Assembly (NCBI RefSeq): GCF_000686845.1
Contig: NZ_JMLS01000024.1
Coordinates: 62,001 to 126,000 of the forward strand
Direction: 5' to 3'
From: Paenibacillus sp. UNC451MF
GTDB taxonomy: Bacteria > Bacillota > Bacilli > Paenibacillales > NBRC-103111
Length of the DNA stretch: 64,000 bases
Part shown: positions 52,573-60,771 of the stretch, piece by piece
Layout of the letters: every line of letters starts with the position of its first letter
Numbering within the stretch: position 1 is the stretch's first letter
Program-made: the position numbers and the translations under genes
Notes under the pieces: model-generated
The model's database searches: none
Seen by the model: only the letters and a program-made list of their open reading frames with translations
Told to the model about the DNA's origin: nothing

Positions 52573-54225
52573 TTATTTTTTGGCTTTGTTAATTTCATCT
52601 ACAACTTCTTTGGTGATCTCGTCGCCGCCTTGTGATTTCCAATCGGTTACGAACTGATCGAACGCATCGAGCGGCTGCTCGCCCATGACAATTTTGAAGA
52701 ATGTCTCCTTCTCGAGCTTTTGCAGGTTAGCCCACTTGCGCTCCATGGTCTTCGTCACGGCCGTATACTCGCTGTATATTTTGTTCATATTCATTTTGAG
52801 CAAATCGGCTGGCACCGTGTAGCCGTAGTAGCCCGACCAATCCTTAAGATCGGCTTTCGGATTTTTCTTATCCCTCATAGCCTTGTCGTACAGCTCTTTC
52901 ATCTCCGGACTGAGCTCTTCCGGCTTGGTCTGACCATTCAGTGCTTTTTTGAGAACATCCGCCTTACGTTCCACGGCATCACTGTAGTCGTACGTTGCAT
53001 TCCCGATCGGCCAATATTCCGCGCTTACGGAGAAATCCAGCTTCAATGCATCGGGATCTGCTTTACGCTGGGCTGCAATGAAGGTGTTGGCATAGACCAT
53101 CGCCGCTTCAGGATGCTTCATCCCTTTTTTGACGACAAGGAACGTATTGCTGACCGGAATCATCAGATTGTTAACAGTACCTTTAGCATCGGGGATCAGA
53201 TAAGGAACAAAATCCACCTTAGGATCATTTTTTATAGCATCGGATATCAAGCCGCCCGACCACCATGGACCGAAGAAAATGCCTGCTTTACCGCCGACAA
53301 CGACCTGATTCGGATCTTTACGCAGTGCAAACTCCTTATCGATCAAGCCCGCCGAATACATCTCTCGCAGCTTGCCAAGCGCCTGCTTCGTCTCGGGGAG
53401 GATGGAGGCATACACAATATTGCCCTTGCTGTCCTTGATCCAGTTGCCCGGATAAGCGCCGTAGGCCTGGAAGAAGCCTTTAAAGTCGATCCGCTGCGCC
53501 TTTCCTGGAACGCTAAGCGAGCCTTCAGAGCCAGCCAGTCCTATCGTGTCCGCTTTGCCATTGCCATCAGGGTCTTTTTCAACAAATGCTTTGGCTATGG
53601 AAATAACATCATCGATCGTTTTGGGCGGCTGCAGCCCTAATTTATCCATCCAGTCTTTACGCAGCCACACCATACTGGCCGCATCCGCTTGAACGCTAAT
53701 ATTCGGAATTCCCATCAGCTTTCCTTTATAGGTCGCTTTCTCCAATGCTTTGTTACTTGTAGACGCATACAACTCCTTCGTTAAAGGGGACGCGTATTGT
53801 TCGTACACTTTACTGAGATCCTCGATCTGACCAGCATCGGCCAACGCCAGGAACATCTGCTCATTGACGAGCATCATATCCGGCAAATCGTTGCTCGCGA
53901 CTGCCAGCTTCATCTTTTGATCGTAATCCTGACCGGAGGCATACCATAATATTTTAAAATTGATGTTCGTTTTATCTGCGATGTATTTCATGTACTGGTT
54001 GCTCTCTACCGTATCGCCCGCTGGAAGCTTGGCGCCCGGGCTGACGCTTTTGAAGGTGGTTACCTCGATAGGGCTGGGCATCTTGAACGGATCGATCTTG
54101 GCGTTCGGTTGTCCTGAAGGTTTAGGAGTGTCGGCTGTCTTACCTGTTTCGGGAGTATTGCTTGAACATGCCGTCATGAATACGGTGAGTGCCGCAAATA
54201 TCAGCCACGCTTTTTTCTTTCTCAT
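52573..54225 (-). CDS. Extracellular solute-binding lipoprotein (LplA type)
   Basis: A 550-residue binding protein with lipoprotein signal MRKKKAWLIFAALTVFMTACSS. The ATG at 54225 follows GAGGAGGGGAAG; an ATG five codons upstream lacks such spacing. The family pattern includes KDWMDKLGLQPPKTIDDVISI, DPDGNGKADTIGLAG and the C-terminal FVTDWKSQGGDEI. First gene of the transporter unit, behind the two-component system. Its ligand is not known; the downstream phosphoesterase-type genes suggest a phosphorylated or phosphodiester-linked carbohydrate. Confidence 0.93.
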   Translation of the reverse strand: MRKKKAWLIFAALTVFMTACSSNTPETGKTADTPKPSGQPNAKIDPFKMPSPIEVTTFKSVSPGAKLPAGDTVESNQYMKYIADKTNINFKILWYASGQDYDQKMKLAVASNDLPDMMLVNEQMFLALADAGQIEDLSKVYEQYASPLTKELYASTSNKALEKATYKGKLMGIPNISVQADAASMVWLRKDWMDKLGLQPPKTIDDVISIAKAFVEKDPDGNGKADTIGLAGSEGSLSVPGKAQRIDFKGFFQAYGAYPGNWIKDSKGNIVYASILPETKQALGKLREMYSAGLIDKEFALRKDPNQVVVGGKAGIFFGPWWSGGLISDAIKNDPKVDFVPYLIPDAKGTVNNLMIPVSNTFLVVKKGMKHPEAAMVYANTFIAAQRKADPDALKLDFSVSAEYWPIGNATYDYSDAVERKADVLKKALNGQTKPEELSPEMKELYDKAMRDKKNPKADLKDWSGYYGYTVPADLLKMNMNKIYSEYTAVTKTMERKWANLQKLEKETFFKIVMGEQPLDAFDQFVTDWKSQGGDEITKEVVDEINKAKK

Positions 54226-54240
54226 ACTTCCCCTCCTCAA

Positions 54241-54305
54241 AGGTTTTCGTTAGAAAACTAACTTCGTAAGCCTATTTTAGAGTTTTCGTAAGAAAACTGT
54301 CTTCA
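54241..54305. repeat. Degenerate copies of the 43-bp repeat family
   Basis: GTTTTCGTTAGAAAACTAAC, then CTTCGTAAGCC, then AGAGTTTTCGTAAGAAAACT. The order of hairpin, CTTCGTAAG and AGAGTTTT is the same as in the 50358-50443 repeats, though the hairpin sequence has changed while keeping its pairing. It sits in the leader of the binding-protein gene. Confidence 0.6.
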
Positions 54306-54323
54306 TTTATATTTTAAAGAAAA

Positions 54324-54388
54324 AGAAAGACGACCAGGTCAGTTTGTGTCCTGAATTGCGGCACAAATCATCTCACGATCGTCTTTCT
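54324..54388 (-). terminator. Intrinsic terminator after the response regulator gene
   Basis: AGAAAGACGA (54324-54333) pairs with TCGTCTTTCT (54379-54388), with an inner TTGTG/CACAA hairpin. On the minus strand it is followed by TTTTCTTT. It separates the two-component genes from the ABC genes. Confidence 0.72.
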
Positions 54389-54416
54389 CTCATAGTTTTG
54401 TAGACGAAATTGCACT

Positions 54417-55220
54417 TCATGGAAGACGATTTGCGACCTCGTGTTCCATTTTGCGAAACTCGCTAGGGAGTACACCAGCAATTTCACGAAAAACTTTGCC
54501 GAAATATTTTTCATTGGGATATCCCGACTGTGTGGCAACCCAGCCGATTGTCCTCTCTGTACGGCAAAGCAGCTCTTTGGCATGATTGACCCGCACCTCC
54601 CGAATGTAGTCATTGAACGTCTTGCCTACAATATCCCTAAAGCAACGACTGAAATAACTGCGGCTCATATTTACTCTTCTGGCGATATCCGGCAGATGAA
54701 GCTCCTCCTGAAGCTCTTCGTGAATAATATGCACCGCCTTGGCAATGCTTGCCTTCACTTCAGGAGAGTAGGGGCTGTCTAGCTCCTGTAGGACGTTAGC
54801 ATGATCGGCCATCTCTATTCGCCAATCCGCCTCCTGAGCCTGCTCCTTCATCTTGTCCACGATTCTCTTCAGCACTTCACCCATATGCTCATGTTCAAGC
54901 TCAACCTTTGTAATATAATCCAGCGCTCCGAGACGAAGTGCTTCCTGAATGAATTCAAAATCCTGGTGAAAAGTGAGTACAACCATCGCTACATGCCGAT
55001 GCCGCTCCTTAACCGACCGCATCAGATCGATTCCCGACATAACAGGCATAGCCAAGTCCGTAATCAACAGGTTGACCTCATGGTGCTCGAGAAACTCCAA
55101 TGCTTTCCGGCCGTTTCCCGCTTCTCCTACGACCTCCAGGTTGTAATCCTTCCATGGCATCATGGAGATAAAGCCTTTGCGCACTAAATGATCATCGTCT
55201 ACCACCAGTACTTTCAGCAT
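54417..55220 (-). CDS. YesN-type response regulator (receiver plus AraC domain)
   Basis: A 267-residue regulator. Receiver at residues 1-120: VVDDDHLVRKG, phospho-Asp in LLITDLAMPVMSG (about residue 55), Lys in DYITKVELE. AraC double helix-turn-helix at about 160-262: LHLPDIARRVNMSRSYFSRCF and IGWVATQSGYPNEKYFGKVF, ending LPSEFRKME. AGGGAGGTGTCACC precedes the ATG. It follows the sensor kinase by 25 bases. Expected to activate the LplA/B/C-type operon downstream. Confidence 0.94.
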   Translation of the reverse strand: MLKVLVVDDDHLVRKGFISMMPWKDYNLEVVGEAGNGRKALEFLEHHEVNLLITDLAMPVMSGIDLMRSVKERHRHVAMVVLTFHQDFEFIQEALRLGALDYITKVELEHEHMGEVLKRIVDKMKEQAQEADWRIEMADHANVLQELDSPYSPEVKASIAKAVHIIHEELQEELHLPDIARRVNMSRSYFSRCFRDIVGKTFNDYIREVRVNHAKELLCRTERTIGWVATQSGYPNEKYFGKVFREIAGVLPSEFRKMEHEVANRLP

Positions 55221-55245
55221 GGTGACACCTCCCTATGAATCCTGC

Positions 55246-56982
55246 TTAATTCACAAGCTCAGTCTTCGCTATTGGAAGACGGAGCCGGATCGTCGTACCT
55301 GACCCTATTGTACTTTCAATATGAAAGCTTGCCTCAGCGCCGAATTGAAACTTGACCATGCGGTACACATACTGTAGCCCGATTCCAAGCCCCACCATTT
55401 TTCTCTCCGGATTGTCTTCAAGCACGAGGCGATCCATTTCCTCCTGCGTCATCCCTTCTCCATTGTCCCTCACTTCGATGATGACATGCGACTGCCCATC
55501 CTCCTTGACGACGACTTCAATAGCGCCTTGATCCTCCATGCCGTGATACAAGGCATTTTCAACCAAAGGCTGCAGGATAAATCTCGGGATCGGCAGCTCC
55601 AGCGCCTTCGGGTTCGCGTGAATATGAACATCAAACTCAAAATGATACCGAATTCCCTGTAATTCGACATAATGCCGTAGAGCCTCGATTTCGTCTCGTA
55701 TGCGGGCAGGGCCCCCTTTTCCGAGATTATAATAAAGCACTTTATTAAGCATCGATACAAGACGGTCAATGTCTCTTTGTCCATTGGCTCGGGCAAGCCA
55801 GCGAACCGTATCGAGCGTATTATGAATAAAATGCGGATTAATCTGGGTCATCAGCTTTTCGACTTCAAGGAGAGCTTTGCCCTTTTCTTTTTGCTCTACC
55901 TCATTAATCAGCTCGAATATACGTCCCCTCATGTCGGCAAACTCACGGTAAATGACGGCAAATTCCGAAATATGCGATTGCCTTGTTGGGAAGTGCTCAT
56001 AATTATGCTTTACGCTGCGAATATCCGCATTCAGGACATTAAGCGGACGGTACACGGTGCGCCATATGAGCCAGGCGAGATAGCCGCTAGCCGCAAGCGT
56101 GAGCACTGCGAACAAAGCGAATTGCTTGATCCACCGGTTAATTTCCTGCTTGTATACTGATTGAGGAACAGCAGCCATCACTTTCCAGGACTGATTGCTC
56201 GTCTCCTCGAACATGTAATAGTCCTCTGACGCAGCTTCTTTCATCTTCGCGGACAATGCGCTGGAACCAATCGGAAAATCGGTCTTATTCTCGCTAAACA
56301 CGACCTTGCCGTTATTGTCTACGATGAGATGGACCAAGTGACCTCCGAACTGATCGTTGTCCTTAATAATGCTCTCGGCCAGCTTGAAATTGGTCTCTAT
56401 ATAGACGTACACATCATCGCGATCCGGCAGCTCCACCTTGCGCAGTATCGATAGCACTTCATTGCCATCTATCGGATTGAGCGAACGATGCGGACCGTAA
56501 TAGGTAATTTTATCGAAACGAATTAGCACAGGGAGCTTCAGGATATCATCATCACGCACATTAAAGTTCTCAAACAGCTTCTGGTTATCGTTCGCAAAAT
56601 AGTAGAACATAAGGCCAAGCGTAGGGTTCGTAAAATGAATCAAGCTGAGCTCACTGCGAATGTCGTCATTCAGTCTCTTCTTCTCGTAATAATCAGCTGC
56701 CAAATAGCTTTCCAGGTTTTTACCGACTCTACCGTCAAAAGCAAGCTGCTGGGAGGTATGGTTCAGCTGGCCTATCGTATCCTCAAGAGAAATGCGTACC
56801 TGATGAAGGTTGCTCTGTACGCCTCCTTCCGCCTTATTTTGCAAAATGGCATACATCGAAAAATAAGAAATACTTCCGATCAAGATCAGTGGAGTCAACG
56901 AGCTTATGAATAAGATGACAATCAGTTGATATTTCAACGAGTACGGCCTCGAATAATCTCTGCGCAGTAACGGTATTTTCAT
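55246..56982 (-). CDS. YesM-type sensor histidine kinase
   Basis: A 578-residue membrane kinase. Two membrane helices (about 20-42 and 285-307) enclose an extracellular dCache-like sensor region; a HAMP domain follows (about 308-360). The His_kinase region has QINPHFIHNTLDTVRWL with the phospho-His near residue 388; the ATPase has PLVENALYHGM, DNGEGM and VGLGIGLQYVYRM. It partners with the regulator 25 bases downstream. It likely senses an extracellular sugar or binding protein. Confidence 0.94.
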   Translation of the reverse strand: MKIPLLRRDYSRPYSLKYQLIVILFISSLTPLILIGSISYFSMYAILQNKAEGGVQSNLHQVRISLEDTIGQLNHTSQQLAFDGRVGKNLESYLAADYYEKKRLNDDIRSELSLIHFTNPTLGLMFYYFANDNQKLFENFNVRDDDILKLPVLIRFDKITYYGPHRSLNPIDGNEVLSILRKVELPDRDDVYVYIETNFKLAESIIKDNDQFGGHLVHLIVDNNGKVVFSENKTDFPIGSSALSAKMKEAASEDYYMFEETSNQSWKVMAAVPQSVYKQEINRWIKQFALFAVLTLAASGYLAWLIWRTVYRPLNVLNADIRSVKHNYEHFPTRQSHISEFAVIYREFADMRGRIFELINEVEQKEKGKALLEVEKLMTQINPHFIHNTLDTVRWLARANGQRDIDRLVSMLNKVLYYNLGKGGPARIRDEIEALRHYVELQGIRYHFEFDVHIHANPKALELPIPRFILQPLVENALYHGMEDQGAIEVVVKEDGQSHVIIEVRDNGEGMTQEEMDRLVLEDNPERKMVGLGIGLQYVYRMVKFQFGAEASFHIESTIGSGTTIRLRLPIAKTELVN

Positions 56983-57010
56983 TAACCCACCCTCGCTTTA
57001 CAAAACCTTA

Positions 57011-57024
57011 ATAAAGCGCTTCCA
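57011..57024 (-). promoter_or_regulatory. cre-like site before the sensor kinase gene
   Basis: TGGAAGCGCTTTAT on the minus strand fits the cre consensus TGNAARCGNWWWCA at 12 of 14 positions, about 30 bases before the kinase start codon. It suggests catabolite control of the two-component system. Confidence 0.45.
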
Positions 57025-57157
57025 AATTTAAGTCAGCTGTTGGGACACATTGAATCGCCCTGTCCACGTAAGCTGGTTCTCCCCCCTCTTTATTGCTTAT
57101 TATATAGAGCTAAAAATCGGCTTACAACCGCTTTTTGCATGATAAAGGTTAAGTTTA

Positions 57158-57173
57158 GGTAAAGCGCTTAATC
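57158..57173. promoter_or_regulatory. TTAAGCGCTT operator-like site between the divergent kinase and VOC genes
   Basis: On the minus strand ATTAAGCGCTTTACC is close to GTTAAGCGCTTTCCC at the iol operon. It lies about 110 bases before the VOC gene and 175 bases before the kinase gene. The rest of this 304-base spacer contains the divergent promoters, which I could not place with confidence. Confidence 0.4.
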
Positions 57174-57286
57174 GAATATTAGATTCGCTATTATGACAAT
57201 AGCTGTCACTATTATCGTTTATTATGAATATAAGACCAGCAGGACTTAACAAACCGAACTTAACAAAACCAAAGGAGCTGTATACG

Positions 57287-57709
57287 ATGATTTTACAAAT
57301 GACCCCTTTTATCATGTTGGACGGAAATGCCAAGGAGGCTATCCAATTTTATGAAAAAGCGTTACATGCCAAAGTCCTTTTTACACAAACCTTCGGAGAA
57401 GCGCCTGTAAGCCCAGAATCCCCTGTACCGGAGGATATAAAAGAACGCCTGGCCCACTCCGTATTAAAAATTGGCGAAGCCGATCTGTTCGTTGCCGATA
57501 CTACACCTGGTCAACCCCACCAAGGTGGAGATACTGTATACATCTGTATTACCACTAACGATATTGAAGAAGCAAACCAATTGTTTGACTCCTTGCAGCA
57601 AGAAGGCCAAGTGAGCTTTCCTCTGCAGGAAACTCATTTTAGCCCCGCTTATGGTATTGTAACGGACAAGTTCGGAGTTACTTTCCAGATATTCGCCAAA
57701 AAGAAATGA
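57287..57709 (+). CDS. VOC-family (PhnB/glyoxalase-like) protein
   Basis: A 140-residue cytosolic protein with two beta-alpha-beta3 units: MTPFIMLDGNAKEAIQFYEKAL opens the first, and YICITTNDIEEANQLFDSL starts the second, ending FGVTFQIFAKK. These are typical of PhnB-type proteins. The ATG at 57287 has AAAGGAGCTG before it, and an upstream in-frame ATG does not. Function unknown; such proteins often travel with YCII and ECF42 genes, as here, but I see no ECF42 promoter in front of it. Confidence 0.85.
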   Translation: MILQMTPFIMLDGNAKEAIQFYEKALHAKVLFTQTFGEAPVSPESPVPEDIKERLAHSVLKIGEADLFVADTTPGQPHQGGDTVYICITTNDIEEANQLFDSLQQEGQVSFPLQETHFSPAYGIVTDKFGVTFQIFAKKK

Positions 57710-57772
57710 GCGATGAATAAGGAATTCGATACGTTTCTTATTCGACTCAGTTAGCTGCTGCTGTTATTATGA

Positions 57773-57807
57773 CAAAAAAAGCCGCCACAACGCATGGCGG
57801 TTTTTTG
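57773..57807. terminator. Bidirectional terminator
   Basis: AAAAAAAGCCGCCA and TGGCGGTTTTTT flank the loop CAACGCA. It separates the convergent VOC and DUF1801 genes. Confidence 0.88.
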
Positions 57808-57844
57808 CTTGAAGCCTCTCTGAATCTAACTTCTCTTCATCCGC

Positions 57845-58186
57845 TTATAGCAGCGCAGCGGCTTGGCTTACCAGCGACGAAAGTTGATCGAGATCGACCG
57901 TTTGACCTTGTCGCAGCTTTATTGTTTTTCTTTCAGGTGGACCGTCGAACATCCCTTCCGGAAGCGTAAGCTCACTTGCGTTAAAGATCGTAAAGCTTAC
58001 CGCGTCTTTGGAATTGCTAATGACAGCGGAGTATTTGCCATTGCTCAAAAAATGAGGTTTCTTGTACTGAATCCGCTCTTGAATGTCTGGAACTGCCTTA
58101 TGAACAGCCTCGCGAAGCTGGAAGCTCAGCTCCCTCTGCCAAGGCTCTTTTACTGCTTCAATAAATTCCGTTACTTCTTGGTTCAT
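57845..58186 (-). CDS. DUF1801-domain protein (YdhG-like)
   Basis: A 113-residue protein. The pattern LREAVHKAVPDIQERIQYKKPHF with later FTIFNASELTLPEGMF and KTIKLRQG is that of the DUF1801 family, which has a TBP-like fold and no known enzyme activity. AAGGAGAATGACAG precedes the ATG. A promoter of the ECF42 type lies at 58244-58271 in front, so it probably belongs to the sigma-factor regulon. Confidence 0.85.
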   Translation of the reverse strand: MNQEVTEFIEAVKEPWQRELSFQLREAVHKAVPDIQERIQYKKPHFLSNGKYSAVISNSKDAVSFTIFNASELTLPEGMFDGPPERKTIKLRQGQTVDLDQLSSLVSQAAALL

Positions 58187-58243
58187 CTGTCATTCTCCTT
58201 TATTATCCATGATATTAACCATTAAAATCTGTATCTATAAGCA

Positions 58244-58271
58244 CGACGAACGAGAAACGTTGAAATCGACC
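58244..58271 (-). promoter_or_regulatory. ECF42-type promoter in front of the DUF1801 gene
   Basis: On the minus strand GGTCGA, 17 bases, CGTCGT. It differs from the two other copies at one base of the -35. The -10 is about 60 bases from the start codon. Confidence 0.65.
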
Positions 58272-58311
58272 GCCGACGAAAAATCTTCTAACTTTTTCTC
58301 AGCACGTCCAT

Positions 58312-58719
58312 TTAGTCCAGCAAATCAAACTCCGTGACGGGTGGTTTGGGTTCTAACAACGATTCCTGCTCGAAAAGCCGGCGAAGCTCAATTTCCCCCG
58401 CGCCGTAGCCCTGGGGATCCGGCATCCGCATCGCCCAATCGATCGCTTCTTGCTCCGACTCCACTTCAATCAGTGTATATCCCGAAACCAGTTGCTGCTC
58501 CCATGCAAAAGGTCCTACCGTTACCTTGGGTTGACCCCCTGGTACCGGATAAGAAATTCGCAGCCCGCTCGAACTAGGCTGCAGCCTTTCCGCTGAGAGA
58601 AGCACGCCGGCTTTGGTTAAAGAATCGTTATAAGCCCTCATCGCTTCATTGAGTTCCCGGCTGGGCTTCACGCCCGCCTCAGAATGCCCGCTTGCTTTGA
58701 CAATCATTATAAATCGCAT
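58312..58719 (-). CDS. YCII/DGPF-family protein with VGPF variant
   Basis: A 135-residue protein starting MRFIMIVKASGHSEAG. The family motif is present as KVTVGPFAWEQQLVSGYTL; Asp of DGPF is replaced by Val. The following EVESEQEAIDWAMRMPDPQG is well kept. The ATG at 58719 follows GAAGGAGGG. It comes 132 bases after the sigma-factor gene with its own ECF42-type promoter at 58745-58772. DGPF proteins are the usual companions of ECF42 sigma factors; their chemistry is unknown. Confidence 0.88.
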   Translation of the reverse strand: MRFIMIVKASGHSEAGVKPSRELNEAMRAYNDSLTKAGVLLSAERLQPSSSGLRISYPVPGGQPKVTVGPFAWEQQLVSGYTLIEVESEQEAIDWAMRMPDPQGYGAGEIELRRLFEQESLLEPKPPVTEFDLLD

Positions 58720-58744
58720 TGATATTTCCCTCCTTCTACCTAAA

Positions 58745-58772
58745 CGACGAACGGAAGAAGAAATAATCGACA
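58745..58772 (-). promoter_or_regulatory. ECF42-type promoter in front of the second YCII gene
   Basis: On the minus strand TGTCGA, 17 bases, CGTCGT, ending 26 bases before the ATG at 58719. The spacing and both hexamers match the promoter at 60629-60656. Confidence 0.8.
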
Positions 58773-58851
58773 TCGCAAACAAATCATTTTCAAAAAAAGC
58801 GAATGAACGTTATGTCCACTCGCTTCTCGACTTGATTTAGATGGTAAGTAG

Positions 58852-60123
58852 TTAGCTGCCTGATTCGCTTGATGCGCACTCGGCAGCGTGTTTGAGCAAA
58901 AGTTCACGCTCACGTGTATTACGTGTCAGCGCCGCAGCGCGCTCGAACTCTTCGCTAGCTTCATCGTAACGTCCCAATTTGGCCAAAAGGTCGCCGCGAA
59001 CGCTAGGCAGAAGGTGATAATCCTTCAGCGACGGTACGGAAGTCAGCTCATCGACCATTTGAAGACCAAACGATGGTCCAAATGCCATAGCTATGGCTAC
59101 TGCACGATTAAGCTCTACGATAGGTGAAGGCATCACACGGGACAATGCTTCGTAGAGAGCGGCAATGCGCACCCAGTTCGTCTCTGCTGCGGTTCGAGCC
59201 TCCGTGTGGCACGCTGATATCGCGGCCTGCAGAGAATAGGGACCAAGGGGGCGACCTAGCTTCTTAGCTCGCTCGAGTGAGGTCAAACCGCGGCGAATCA
59301 GCAGATGATCCCATAACCCTCGATTTTGATCCATAAGAAGCACGGGCTCTCCCGCAGGGCCTACACGGGTTTTGAACCTTGACGCTTGAAGCTCCATCAA
59401 TGCTACCAGGCCATGAACCTCCGGCTCCATTGGAGCGATTTCAGCAAGGATACGGCCAAGCCTAAGCGCCTCCTGACAAAGCAAAGGGCGTATCCAATGG
59501 TTCCCGGATGTTGCCGTATATCCCTCATTGAACATAAGATATACAACCTCAAGCACCGTAGACAGACGCTCCTTGAGCTCATCGCCTACTGGAAGCTCAA
59601 ATGGAACTTGCGCCTTGCTTAGAGTCCTCTTCGCCCTTACGATCCGCTGCGCGATAGTCGATTCCGCAACGAGGAAGGCGTGGGCAATCTCATCTGTGGT
59701 GAGACCTCCAAGGAGACGGAGCGTCAGAGCAACACGTGCTTCCTGGGATAGGATCGGATGACAAGTTGTAAAGATTAATCGTAGGAGATCGTCACCGATA
59801 TCCCCTTCCGTCGTAACTTCCAGCGCATGCTCCGTAAATAGATCATTGCTGCGGCTAAACTCTTCATATTTCCGGTCACGGAGTTTGTTTCTTCTTAACA
59901 GATCGATTGCACGACGTTTTGCCGTAGCCATCAGCCAGGCACCGGGATTGTCCGGAATGCCGCTATCGGGCCACTTTTCTAAGGCAATGACAAGCGCATC
60001 CTGCGCAAGATCTTCCGCGAGACCAACATCGCGTACCATACGTGATAATCCTGCGATAAGCTTGGCCGATTCAATTCGCCATATGGCATCAATGGTACGG
60101 TGAGCTGCTGAAGAAGCCGTCAC
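58852..60123 (-). CDS. ECF42-type RNA polymerase sigma factor with C-terminal TPR extension
   Basis: A 423-residue sigma factor. Sigma-2 is at about residues 10-80 (LAEDLAQDALVIALEKWP, NPGAWLMATAKRRAIDLLRR), sigma-4 at about 110-165 (ALTLRLLGGLTTDEIAHAFLV, STIAQRIVRAKRTL). A long extension follows (MFNEGYTATSG, LCQEALRLGRIL, VELNRAVAIAM) ending in a TPR-like DLLAKLGRYDEASEEFERAA. This is the ECF42 (SigJ-like, DUF6596) layout. No anti-sigma gene is seen; the extension is thought to control activity in this group. Translation begins at GTG overlapping the stop of the YCII gene by four bases, so they are coupled. Confidence 0.93.
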   Translation of the reverse strand: MTASSAAHRTIDAIWRIESAKLIAGLSRMVRDVGLAEDLAQDALVIALEKWPDSGIPDNPGAWLMATAKRRAIDLLRRNKLRDRKYEEFSRSNDLFTEHALEVTTEGDIGDDLLRLIFTTCHPILSQEARVALTLRLLGGLTTDEIAHAFLVAESTIAQRIVRAKRTLSKAQVPFELPVGDELKERLSTVLEVVYLMFNEGYTATSGNHWIRPLLCQEALRLGRILAEIAPMEPEVHGLVALMELQASRFKTRVGPAGEPVLLMDQNRGLWDHLLIRRGLTSLERAKKLGRPLGPYSLQAAISACHTEARTAAETNWVRIAALYEALSRVMPSPIVELNRAVAIAMAFGPSFGLQMVDELTSVPSLKDYHLLPSVRGDLLAKLGRYDEASEEFERAAALTRNTRERELLLKHAAECASSESGS

Positions 60124-60545
60124 GATTTCTTGAGCCTCTCCATTTGTTCATGAAGTAAGGCCAACATTTCCGGATCTTGCGTTAAATCCGGCGCCTCGAT
60201 CACCTGCCGAAGCTCGATTTGTCCTTCCCCATGCCCATGGGGGTCCGGCATACGCATGGCCCATTCAATCGCCTCTTCTCTTGACTTCACCTCTATGAGT
60301 GTGTATCCGGCAATTAACTCCTTTGCCTCGGTGAAAGGGCCATCGATCACCTTCGGTTTGCCTCCTGGCTCCGGATAGGAGATCCGAATGGCGTTCGAGC
60401 TTGAATACAATCCATCGGCAGCAAGCAGTACGCCTGCCTTAGCCAGCTCTTCGTTATACCGCAGCATGGCTTCGATAAGCTCCTGACTAGGCATAATATC
60501 TGCCTCGGAATCCTTAGTAGCTTTAACAATCATCATAAATCGCAC
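60120..60545 (-). CDS. YCII/DGPF-family protein
   Basis: A 141-residue protein starting VRFMMIVKATKDSEAD with a GTG start and AGGAGGG before it. The DGPF motif is intact in KVIDGPFTEAKELIAGYTLIE, followed by EAIEWAMRMPDPHGHGEG. It is co-translated with the sigma-factor gene through a GTGA overlap and is preceded by an ECF42-type promoter. It is a relative of the 58312-58719 protein. Family members are small dimeric proteins of unknown reaction. Confidence 0.92.
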   Translation of the reverse strand: MRFMMIVKATKDSEADIMPSQELIEAMLRYNEELAKAGVLLAADGLYSSSNAIRISYPEPGGKPKVIDGPFTEAKELIAGYTLIEVKSREEAIEWAMRMPDPHGHGEGQIELRQVIEAPDLTQDPEMLALLHEQMERLKKS

Positions 60546-60628
60546 AGGTAATTTCCCTCCTGAATTTTATTATTAGAGACTTGTTTTTTGAGTTGTTATC
60601 AAACCGATAAACGATGCCTCTACATAGT

Positions 60629-60656
60629 CGACGAATGCAGATTGATTAAATCGACA
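60629..60656 (-). promoter_or_regulatory. ECF42-type promoter of the YCII/sigma operon
   Basis: On the minus strand TGTCGA, 17 bases, CGTCGA, about 85 bases before the YCII start. This matches what I recall of the published ECF42 promoter (TGTCGA at -35 and CGA/TC at -10), and indicates autoregulation. Confidence 0.82.
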
Positions 60657-60771
60657 TGCCGGGGCATGTTTTTAATTAAAATTGAAAACTTGGTCGTTGT
60701 TCAACATGAGCAGCACTGTTAATCATTCGTCACTTGTAAAAAAACTCCTTTTGCTTTCCTCAAGCTAAGCT

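Noticed and set aside
52720-53640. Plus-strand open frame of 306 codons opposite the LplA-type gene
   Set aside because: Antisense shadow of a clear solute-binding-protein gene; no ribosome binding site and no recognisable motif.
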